Assembly (NCBI GenBank): GCA_007128755.1
Contig: SKWV01000027.1
Coordinates: 1 to 5,940, forward strand
Source: Trueperaceae bacterium
GTDB lineage: Bacteria; Deinococcota; Deinococci; Deinococcales; Trueperaceae
Direction of reading: 5' to 3'
Length of the DNA: 5,940 nucleotides
Shown here piece by piece: positions 1 to 5,815 of the stretch. Position numbers and translations under genes: made by a program. Under the pieces are notes generated by a model. The model saw nothing but the letters and a program-made list of their open reading frames with translations, had not been told where the DNA came from and made no database searches. Positions within the stretch are counted from its first letter, which is position 1, and each line of letters opens with the position of its first letter.

Positions 1-1
1 G

Positions 2-163
2 GACCGCGTCTCGCAGGCTTCGGGCACGTGGGACGTGGCGTTCCTCACCACGCACCCGCGACTGTTCACCGAGCACGAGCGCCTGCAGATCGATCGCGTG
101 CGCGTGATCGAGAGCGGCGGGTTGCGCGTGTCGCTCGTGGTCGGTGGGACGAGGCGCAGGTAG
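2..163 (+). CDS. 3' end of an unrecognised upstream gene (partial)
   Basis: An open frame enters from the left edge and ends at TAG 161-163, giving the last 53 residues of a protein. The frame has the strong G/C third-position bias of the genes downstream, so it is very probably real coding sequence rather than a chance frame. The visible part contains WDVAFLTTHPRLF and then LQIDRVRVIESGGLRVSLVV, which looks like a soluble mixed alpha/beta or beta-rich C-terminus. It ends in a basic tail (GTRRR). I see no membrane segment or catalytic motif and do not recognise the family. It lies upstream of the promoter at 195-223, so it probably belongs to a different transcription unit from the transporter genes. 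The start lies outside the window. Confidence 0.6.
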   Translation, partial: DRVSQASGTWDVAFLTTHPRLFTEHERLQIDRVRVIESGGLRVSLVVGGTRRR

Positions 164-194
164 CCGTTTTTTGTTGCACGTCATCGCATAAGCA

Positions 195-223
195 TTGACA
201 TCGCTGCACCTGCGTCTTACACT
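195..223 (+). promoter_or_regulatory. Sigma-70/sigma-A type promoter for the iclR-transporter operon
   Basis: A perfect -35 box TTGACA (195-200) is followed by a 17-bp spacer and a -10 box TACACT (218-223, 4 of 6 matches to TATAAT). Transcription would start near 229-232. That leaves only about 8-11 nt before the ATG at 240, so the mRNA would be almost leaderless. No Shine-Dalgarno sequence is visible before that ATG, which agrees with this. The spacing, the match quality and the position in the only gene-free stretch upstream of the operon make it the best promoter candidate in the window. It is predicted from sequence only. Confidence 0.7.
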
Positions 224-239
224 CCGAACTCATACCGTG

Positions 240-1058
240 ATGCGAGACGATGTACTCCCTCCCCCTGGCGCCGCGCCGGACCGAAACCCCTACGTGTTGA
301 CGTCGGCCTTGCGGACGCTGCAGGTGCTGAGCGCGTTCACGATCCCTCCTCACCGTCTGGGCCTCGCCGACGTGGTGGCGCTGCTCGGCGTCGAACGCAA
401 CCAGGCGTATCGGTCGCTCAAGACCCTCGAGGCCGCCGGCTTCCTGGTACCGACGGACGAGGCCCGCTTCGAGCCTGGACCGGCCGCGGCCGCCTTGGCG
501 ACGGCCACGGTCCGCTTCCACAGCGAGAGCCTGATCGACATCGCGAGGCCGTACCTCGACGGACTGAGCGCCGACACGGACGAGACCGTCCACCTGTTCA
601 TCCGCGCCGGAGAGCGCGCGGTGTGCGTCGACCGGCGAGAGAGCAACCAGAGCGTCCGCCTCATGTCGGTGCTCGGCCACTCGCTGCCGCTCCACGCGGG
701 TGCGGTCCCCAAGGCGATCCTCGCCTGGCTGAGCGAGGCGGAGCGCGCCGCCGTCCTTCACCGGCTCCACGAGCTTCCCGCCTACACCGGGCGCACGGCC
801 CGCGACGTCGACGCGCTACGCGACGAACTCACCACCATCCGCGAGGGTGGCTACTCGCTCTCCGACGAGGACTTCGACGCATCGGCACGCGGCGTCGGAG
901 CCCCGATCTTCGCTGGTGACGGCCACGTCGTCGGCGGCATCAGCGTGGGCGGGCCGTCGTTCCGAGTCGACGACGCCACGCTCGCGCGCTTCACCGAGCT
1001 CGTTCGTACCGCTGCGGCAGCGATCTCGCATCGCCTGGCGTTGGCGGGTCGTTCGTGA
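240..1058 (+). CDS. IclR-family transcriptional regulator
   Basis: This is a DNA-binding regulator of 272 residues, a usual IclR length (about 250-280). Residues about 19-80 form the winged helix-turn-helix: the typical opening LTSALRTLQVLSAF is followed by a recognition helix around VERNQAYRSLKTLEAAGFL (51-69). The rest is the IclR effector-binding domain, with the family landmarks LPLHAGAVPKAILAWL and EGGYSLSDEDFDASARGVGAPIF followed by GHVVGGISVGGP. The ligand is unknown; small organic acids or amino-acid-related metabolites are typical of the family. I chose ATG 240 over the in-frame TTG at 195, because that TTG is the first triplet of the promoter's -35 box and the 15 extra residues do not resemble the family. 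GTG 237 is an alternative one codon earlier. The stop is 14 nt before the binding-protein start, so it is probably the first cistron of the operon and likely regulates it and itself (inference). Confidence 0.92.
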   Translation: MRDDVLPPPGAAPDRNPYVLTSALRTLQVLSAFTIPPHRLGLADVVALLGVERNQAYRSLKTLEAAGFLVPTDEARFEPGPAAAALATATVRFHSESLIDIARPYLDGLSADTDETVHLFIRAGERAVCVDRRESNQSVRLMSVLGHSLPLHAGAVPKAILAWLSEAERAAVLHRLHELPAYTGRTARDVDALRDELTTIREGGYSLSDEDFDASARGVGAPIFAGDGHVVGGISVGGPSFRVDDATLARFTELVRTAAAAISHRLALAGRS

Positions 1059-1059
1059 A

Positions 1060-1067
1060 GAGAGGGA
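1060..1067 (+). promoter_or_regulatory. Ribosome binding site deciding the start of the binding protein
   Basis: The purine run GAGAGGGA ends 5 nt before ATG 1073. It supports that ATG over the in-frame GTG at 1055, which overlaps the regulator's TGA and lies before this site. A start at 1073 also puts the signal peptide at the exact N-terminus. Confidence 0.7.
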
Positions 1068-1072
1068 TCACC

Positions 1073-2665
1073 ATGCACATCCGCCGTTTCGTCCACCGCC
1101 TCGCACTGCTCGCCCTGCTGCTCACGCTCGGCCTCGGAGCCGCATCGGCCCAGTCCGCCGACCCGACCGCCGTCCTGAACCTGGCGACGAACGCCGACCC
1201 CACGCTGAACCCGTGGACGCCCGGCGCCGTGATCGAGTCCAACCTGATCAACACCGTCCTGTTCGACCAGCTGACACGCTACTCGCCCGAGGACCTGACG
1301 CCCAGCCCGGCGCTCGCCGTGTCCTGGAGCGCTGAAGAGGGCGGCCTCGCCTGGGTCTTCGAGCTGCGCGAGGGCGTGCAGTGGTCCGACGGCGCGCCCT
1401 TCGGCGCCCACGACGTCGCCTTCACGTTCAACGACGTGGTGCTCAACCCGGAGCTCGGCGCCCAGAGCGCCTCGCAGTACTCGGCCATCGAGCGCGTCGA
1501 GATCATCGACGACCTGACGGTCCGCTTCGTGCTCGCGACGCCCTTCTCCGCGCTCCCCTACTACCTCGCGTCGTTCGCCGGCATCATCCCCGAGCACGTC
1601 CTCGGGTCCGCCGAGAACCCGCTCACCGTCGCCTCGTTCAACAAGGCCACACCCGTCACCACCGGCCCGTACATGGTGGCCGAGTTCGTCCCCGGCTCCT
1701 ACGTCCGGCTCGTGCCCAACCCGTTGCACTGGGCGGGCGAGCCTCAACTCGCCGGCCTCGTCTTCCGCGTGATTCCCGACCCGAACACGCAGGTCGCGCA
1801 GGCGCGCGCCGGCGAGCTCGACGTCGTCACCCGCCTGAGCCCCAACCTCGCGACCGGCATCGAAGCGACGGGTAGGCTCGAGGTGCTCCGCCAATCGCAG
1901 AACCTGTTCTTCTTCGTCGCCCCGAACCACGACGACGACCGCTTCGACGACGTCCGCGTCAAGCAGGCGCTGCTCATGGCGATCGACCGCCAGGCGATGA
2001 TCGACGCGCTCCTCGACGGCTTCGGGGAGGTCGCGACCGGTCCCGTCGCCCCCATGCTCGGCGCGCTCTACAACCCCGACGTCCGCACCTACGACTACGA
2101 CCCCGAAGCGGCCGCGGCCCTGCTCGACGAGGCCGGCTGGACGCTCGGCGCCGACGGTGTGCGCGCCAAGGACGGCGAGCGCCTCGCGTTCTCCATGCCG
2201 ACCGGCCAGTTCGGCGACCTCGTGCCGGCCACGCTCCTCGTGCAGCAGTACTGGGAGGACATCGGCGTGATGGCCGACGTCAACATCCTCGAGTGGAACG
2301 CCTACATCCAGGACGTCGTGGTAGCTCGCAACTACGAGGTCACGGTCGCCTGGTGGAGCATGCCGCCCACCGCCGACGTCGCCCCGTACTTCTCCTGCTC
2401 CGCCGCCCGCACGGGCAACAACATCCCCAACTACTGCAACGAGGAGCTCGACGAGCTGATGAACGCCGGCCGTCGCGCGCTCACGCTCGAGGACCAGGTG
2501 GAGGCGTACGCCGCCATGCAGGAGTTCCTCGCCGACGATCTCCCCTACCTCTACCTCTGGTACCCGGACATCCTGACGGCGAAGAACGTGGCGCTGCAGG
2601 GCTTCCCCGAGATCACCGCGGCCACCGCGTTCCAGCACGCCGTCGACTGGTACATCGCACGCTGA
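1073..2665 (+). CDS. Peptide ABC transporter substrate-binding protein (SBP family 5, DppA/OppA-like)
   Basis: This is a periplasmic binding protein of 530 residues that presents di- or oligopeptides to the permeases; 500-550 residues is normal for the family. Residues 1-26 are a classical signal peptide: a basic start with RR and HR, then a leucine/alanine-rich core, with cleavage predicted after ASA at 26. The cleavage region has no cysteine, so it is a soluble secreted protein and not a lipoprotein. The family signature is clear at residues 96-119 (FELREGVQWSDGAPF followed by GAHDVAFTF). Further landmarks are LVPNPLHW, the helix RVKQALLMAIDRQAMIDALL starting at residue 295, and DPEAAAALLDEAGW. 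Cys442 and Cys455, in CSAARTGNN and NYCNEELD, are the only obvious cysteine pair in the C-terminal lobe and could form a disulfide. Substrate class cannot be read reliably: members also bind nickel, glutathione, opines or sugars. The M19 dipeptidase in the same operon favours dipeptides. Confidence 0.93.
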   Translation: MHIRRFVHRLALLALLLTLGLGAASAQSADPTAVLNLATNADPTLNPWTPGAVIESNLINTVLFDQLTRYSPEDLTPSPALAVSWSAEEGGLAWVFELREGVQWSDGAPFGAHDVAFTFNDVVLNPELGAQSASQYSAIERVEIIDDLTVRFVLATPFSALPYYLASFAGIIPEHVLGSAENPLTVASFNKATPVTTGPYMVAEFVPGSYVRLVPNPLHWAGEPQLAGLVFRVIPDPNTQVAQARAGELDVVTRLSPNLATGIEATGRLEVLRQSQNLFFFVAPNHDDDRFDDVRVKQALLMAIDRQAMIDALLDGFGEVATGPVAPMLGALYNPDVRTYDYDPEAAAALLDEAGWTLGADGVRAKDGERLAFSMPTGQFGDLVPATLLVQQYWEDIGVMADVNILEWNAYIQDVVVARNYEVTVAWWSMPPTADVAPYFSCSAARTGNNIPNYCNEELDELMNAGRRALTLEDQVEAYAAMQEFLADDLPYLYLWYPDILTAKNVALQGFPEITAATAFQHAVDWYIAR

Positions 2666-2672
2666 ACTTCGC

Positions 2673-2712
2673 GACCCGCCTCCGCCCGGCACCTGCCGGG
2701 TGGAGGCGGGTC
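2673..2712 (+). terminator. Strong intercistronic hairpin after the binding-protein gene
   Basis: This is an inverted repeat beginning 8 nt after the binding-protein stop. Arms GACCCGCCTCC (2673-2683) and GGAGGCGGGTC (2702-2712) are perfectly complementary. A G-T pair (2684/2701) and a further 6 pairs, CCCGGC (2685-2690) with GCCGGG (2695-2700), continue the stem to 18 bp around the 4-nt loop ACCT. No clear T-run follows, only the mixed pyrimidine stretch TCTCCTTC. It is therefore not a textbook intrinsic terminator. It is better read as a partial terminator or an mRNA 3'-stabilising structure that raises binding-protein output over the downstream permeases, as known for malE-malF type operons. 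The structure is seen directly; the function is inferred. Confidence 0.75.
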
Positions 2713-2783
2713 TCTCCTTCGAGCCTTGGCGCCCATGTGGCCGGGGCCTCGCACCCGCGCTCCCGGAAGGACCGCCGGACCTC

Positions 2784-3731
2784 ATGATCGAATTCGTGAC
2801 GCGACGCGTGGTGCAGGGCGGAATCGTCCTGTTCCTCGTGTCGTTGTTGACGTTCTTCATGATCAATCTCGCGCCGGGCGGGCCGTCGTCGCTGATCGAC
2901 ATGCAGAGCACCGCCGCCGAGCGCCAGGCACGGCTCGCCCGCTTCGGTCTCGACCGACCGGTCCACGAGCGCTACGTCACCTGGCTCGCCGGGGCTCTCC
3001 GCGGCGATCTCGGTACCTCGATCAACCAAGGCCTGCCCGTCTCCTCGTTGCTCCGCCAGCGGATCGTCCCGACCGTCGTGCTCGCGGCCACGTCGCTGCT
3101 GCTCGCCGCCGCGTTCGGCATCGTCCTCGGGGTGATCGCGGCGCTGCACCGCGACCGCTGGCCCGACCACGTGGTCAGCACCATCTCGACGCTGGGCATG
3201 TCGATCCCCAACTTCTGGCTCGGCATCGTCGTCATCATCGTCTTCGCCGTGAACCTCGGCTGGCTCCCCGCCTCGGGAAGCGCCTCAATCGGACGCGGCT
3301 TCGACCTCGGCGACCGAATCCGCCACCTCATCCTCCCTGCCGGCGTGCTCGCCTTCTCGCTCATGCCGAACGTCGTGCGCGTCACGCGAGCGGCACTGCT
3401 CGAGATGATGGCGTCGGACTTCGTCCGCACCGCCCGCGCCAAGGGACTCGTGGAGCGCGTCGTGCTCGTCAAGCACACGGTGCGCAACGCGATGGTTCCG
3501 GTCGTCGCCATGCTCGGGCTCGTCGCCACGGTGCTCTTCAGCGGCTCCGTGGTCATCGAGAGCGTGTTCGGCTGGGCGGGCATCGGTCGCCTCGCGATCG
3601 AGGCCGCCAACGGCCGCGACTACCCGGTCATCCTCGGCGTCACGCTGCTCGCGGGCGCCATCGTCGTCGGCATCAACCTGGCGGTCGACCTGCTCTACGC
3701 GGTGGTCGACCCGAGGATCCGGCATGACTGA
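2784..3731 (+). CDS. Peptide ABC transporter permease, DppB/OppB type
   Basis: This is an inner-membrane channel subunit of 315 residues, typical for DppB (306-340). The first membrane segment spans about residues 12-30 and leads into the APGGP motif of this subfamily. It is followed by the conserved periplasmic stretch FGLDRPVHERYVTWL and RGDLGTSI. Several further hydrophobic segments form the binding-protein-dependent transport domain. The cytoplasmic EAA loop that docks on the ATPase is visible at about 209-240 (DFVRTARAKGL from residue 212, then KHTVRNAMVPV). The C-terminus has the usual AVVDPRIR ending. I chose ATG 2784: the upstream in-frame GTG at 2700 lies inside the hairpin, and its extra residues are unlike the family. 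GGAAGGA (2765-2771) is a possible but somewhat distant ribosome binding site, 12 nt before the start. The last 8 nt overlap the next permease, indicating translational coupling. Confidence 0.93.
   Translation: MIEFVTRRVVQGGIVLFLVSLLTFFMINLAPGGPSSLIDMQSTAAERQARLARFGLDRPVHERYVTWLAGALRGDLGTSINQGLPVSSLLRQRIVPTVVLAATSLLLAAAFGIVLGVIAALHRDRWPDHVVSTISTLGMSIPNFWLGIVVIIVFAVNLGWLPASGSASIGRGFDLGDRIRHLILPAGVLAFSLMPNVVRVTRAALLEMMASDFVRTARAKGLVERVVLVKHTVRNAMVPVVAMLGLVATVLFSGSVVIESVFGWAGIGRLAIEAANGRDYPVILGVTLLAGAIVVGINLAVDLLYAVVDPRIRHD
3713..3718 (+). promoter_or_regulatory. Ribosome binding site for the second permease
   Basis: GAGGAT lies inside the end of the first permease gene, 5 nt before ATG 3724. 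It supports that start and the coupled 8-nt overlap ATGACTGA (3724-3731). Confidence 0.6.
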
Positions 3732-4596
3732 CGCCGCCGCCACCATCGCCGCCCCACCCCCACCGCGCGCCCGCCCACGACTGCTCCGCAAGATCCTGCG
3801 CCAGCCGCTGGGCATCTTCGCGTTCGTGCTCCTAGTGGTCCTCACCGTGACGGTGATCATCGGCCCCGGCCTCGTGCCGCACTCGCCGTCGCGTACCGAC
3901 GCCCGCTCGATCCTGCAGCCTCCCTCCGCCACCCACTGGCTCGGGACCGACGAGCTCGGACGCGACGTCTTCGCGCGCGTCCTCGCGGGCGGCCGCGTCA
4001 GCCTCTCCGTCGGCCTCTTCTCGATGCTCGTCGGCCTGACTCTTGGACTCACGATCGGCGGCCTCGCCGGGTACTTCGGCGGCAGGGTCGAGAGCCTGCT
4101 CATGCGGCTCGTGGACGCCTTCATGGCGATCCCCTCGTTCTTCCTCATCCTCGTGATCATCACGAGCTTCGGCAATGCCCCCACTACGATCATCGTCACG
4201 GTGGGAATCGGCTTCTGGGCGCAGATGGCGCGGGTGGCGCACGCGGAGTTCAAGCGATTCCGCCACCACGACTTCGTCGAAGCGTCCCGTGCCCTCGGTG
4301 GCACGCACGTCCGCGTCATGGCGCGCCACATCCTGCCGCAGGTGATGCCGCAGGCCACCGTCCTCGCCACCCTCGGGGTCGGCTGGGCGATCCTGACCGA
4401 AGCGGCCCTCTCCTACCTCGGCCTCGGCATCCAGCCTCCGCTGGCCTCCTGGGGCAACATGCTCCAGAACGCCCAGGGCTACCTCTGGCGGGCCCCCGTC
4501 CTGGCCATCTGGCCCGGCGCGTTCATCGCCGTCACCGTGCTCGCCTTCAACCTCCTCGGCAACGCGCTCCGCGACGTGCTCGACCCCCGGTCATGA
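3724..4596 (+). CDS. Peptide ABC transporter permease, DppC/OppC type
   Basis: This is the second channel subunit, 290 residues, a normal length for DppC. A proline- and arginine-rich cytoplasmic tail (residues 1-27, with APPPPRARPRLL) precedes the first membrane segment (about 29-47). The DppC hallmark GTDELGRDVFARVLAGGRVS starts at residue 74. The EAA loop for ATPase contact lies at about 180-211 (DFVEASRALGGTHVRVMARH from residue 183). LSYLGLGIQPPLASWGNML and the terminal NALRDVLDPR are also typical. It should form a heterodimer with the preceding permease. It overlaps that gene by 8 nt and ends 19 nt before the dipeptidase. In many dpp/opp operons ATPase genes follow at this point; here they do not. 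Confidence 0.94.
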   Translation: MTDAAATIAAPPPPRARPRLLRKILRQPLGIFAFVLLVVLTVTVIIGPGLVPHSPSRTDARSILQPPSATHWLGTDELGRDVFARVLAGGRVSLSVGLFSMLVGLTLGLTIGGLAGYFGGRVESLLMRLVDAFMAIPSFFLILVIITSFGNAPTTIIVTVGIGFWAQMARVAHAEFKRFRHHDFVEASRALGGTHVRVMARHILPQVMPQATVLATLGVGWAILTEAALSYLGLGIQPPLASWGNMLQNAQGYLWRAPVLAIWPGAFIAVTVLAFNLLGNALRDVLDPRS

Positions 4597-4602
4597 CGTC
4601 GC

Positions 4603-4612
4603 AGGACGGAGA
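4603..4612 (+). promoter_or_regulatory. Ribosome binding site for the dipeptidase
   Basis: The 19-nt gap after the permease holds AGGA (4603-4606) and GGAGA (4608-4612). The first is 9 nt and the second 3 nt before ATG 4616. This supports 4616 over the ATG at 4593, which overlaps the permease stop but opens an unrelated frame. Confidence 0.5.
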
Positions 4613-4615
4613 ACC

Positions 4616-5815
4616 ATGCAGAACAAGCAGTACGACGGCTATCGCTCCTTCCAGTACCTCGATCCAGCGGACCTACCACGCACGGAGCTGGTGCAGCAGA
4701 TCGGCCGCGTGCCGAGCCGGCGCGTCGAGACCACCGACGAGCAAGAGGAGCGCGTCCGGCGCCTGTTCGACGAGCACCTGGTCATCTCGCTGCACGACCA
4801 CTGCTTCGTCTCGCCCAAGGATCTCAGCGGCTTCCTCGAGTTCCGGCGTTGGGGGCGCGAGTTCACCGGTTACGAGGGCATGGCCGCGAGCGGCATGGAC
4901 TGTGTTTTCGACGGCATGATGGACGGCACCGCCATGATCACGTCTCGCGCCGGCTGGAAGTGGGACGACGTCATCTTCGACATCGGCATGCGCCTCTCGG
5001 ACATCGCGCACCAGAAGATGGTCCGTCTAGCGCTCACCACCGACGACATCCGTCGCGCCAAGGCCGAGGGGGGCATCGCGTTCGTGGTGTCGCTCGAGGG
5101 TTCCGCGATGATCGAGAACGAGGTCGACCGGATCGACGTGCTCTACGGACTCGGGGTGCGCTCGCTGGGGATCTGCTACAGCGAGGGGAACGCGCTCGGC
5201 GCGGGCCTCAAGGAGCCGGCCGACTTCGGGCTGACGGCCTTCGGTCGCCGGGCGGTCAAGCGCATGAACCAGCTCGGCATCGCCATCGACGTCTCGCACG
5301 CCAACGACCGGACGTCGATGGACACGATCGAGGCTTCCGAGCACCCCATCTTCATCACGCACGCCGGAGCGCGGACGCTCTGGAACTCCCCGCGCCTGAA
5401 GCCCGACGAGGTCATCCGGGCGCTCGCCGCCAAGGGGGGCGTGATCGGCATCGAGGCCGCGCCGCACACGACCATCAGCCAGGCGAACCCGACGCACTCG
5501 ATCGAGTCGTTCATGGAGCACTTCGCCTACTGCGTCGACCTCGTCGGCATCGACCACGTCGCCTTCGGTCCGGACGTCCTGTTCGGCGACCATGTCGGCC
5601 TGCACGGCGCGCTGCGCGAGGCGCTGAGCCTGGGAGCCTCGAAAGGCAAGGAGCCGTACCCGACCGTGGAGTACGTCGACGGCATCGAGAACCCAGCCGA
5701 GGCGTTCCCCAACATCGTGCGCTGGCTGGTCACCCACGGCTACAGCGACGAGGACATCGGCAAGGCGCTCGGTGGCAACATCATGCGCGTGCTGGACGAG
5801 GTATGGGCGCGCTGA
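4616..5815 (+). CDS. Membrane dipeptidase-like metallopeptidase (peptidase family M19)
   Basis: This is a zinc-type dipeptidase of 399 residues, within the usual M19 range. It has no signal peptide or membrane segment, so it probably acts in the cytoplasm on peptides imported by the transporter. A leader of about 55 residues (with YLDPADL and IGRVP) precedes the barrel. By pattern against renal dipeptidase, the expected residues are Glu161 (SLEGSA), His228 (DVSHAND), His249 (ITHAGAR), the substrate-binding arginine Arg260 (NSPRL) and the catalytic aspartate Asp320 (GIDHVAFGPD). The first metal motif reads H60-D-H62 (SLHDHCF) instead of the usual HND, so the second ligand is His where most members have Asp. 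Tyr188 stands where the human enzyme has substrate-contacting His152, a change I believe is common in bacterial relatives. Family assignment is firm. The exact substrate (L-L or L-D dipeptides, or other amides) is not known. Confidence 0.9.
   Translation: MQNKQYDGYRSFQYLDPADLPRTELVQQIGRVPSRRVETTDEQEERVRRLFDEHLVISLHDHCFVSPKDLSGFLEFRRWGREFTGYEGMAASGMDCVFDGMMDGTAMITSRAGWKWDDVIFDIGMRLSDIAHQKMVRLALTTDDIRRAKAEGGIAFVVSLEGSAMIENEVDRIDVLYGLGVRSLGICYSEGNALGAGLKEPADFGLTAFGRRAVKRMNQLGIAIDVSHANDRTSMDTIEASEHPIFITHAGARTLWNSPRLKPDEVIRALAAKGGVIGIEAAPHTTISQANPTHSIESFMEHFAYCVDLVGIDHVAFGPDVLFGDHVGLHGALREALSLGASKGKEPYPTVEYVDGIENPAEAFPNIVRWLVTHGYSDEDIGKALGGNIMRVLDEVWAR

Noticed and set aside
153..172. Possible intrinsic terminator of the upstream gene: six T residues at 167-172
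   Set aside because: The preceding sequence offers only about 3 bp of stem (GGC 153-155 with GCC 163-165), which is too weak to call a terminator hairpin.
195..239. A longer regulator starting at TTG 195
   Set aside because: The TTG belongs to the -35 box of a good promoter whose transcription start lies downstream of it, and the extra residues do not resemble IclR N-termini.
2700..2783. A 28-residue N-terminal extension of the first permease from GTG 2700
   Set aside because: The GTG lies inside the stable hairpin, and the extension is unlike DppB N-termini, which begin directly with a short basic stretch and the first membrane helix as from ATG 2784.
851..2911. A 686-codon open frame on the minus strand opposite the binding protein
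   Set aside because: It is the antisense shadow of a strongly G/C-third-position-biased gene, spans two real genes and the hairpin, has low-complexity Arg/Gly/Val/Glu composition and shows no recognisable domain.
3285..4370. A 361-codon minus-strand frame opposite the two permeases
   Set aside because: It lies antisense to two clearly recognisable permease genes, and its composition is the Arg/Ala/Thr/Asp-rich mix expected from reverse reading of GC-rich coding DNA.
4593..4919. A 108-codon frame starting at the ATG that overlaps the second permease stop
   Set aside because: It is out of frame with the clearly homologous dipeptidase, is rich in Ser/Arg/Ala/Thr and matches no family I recognise.
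5160..5190. Tyr188 in place of the human dipeptidase His152 as a possible loss of function
   Set aside because: Tyrosine at this position is, to my knowledge, common among bacterial M19 relatives, and the other catalytic and metal-binding positions, apart from the HxH site, look intact.
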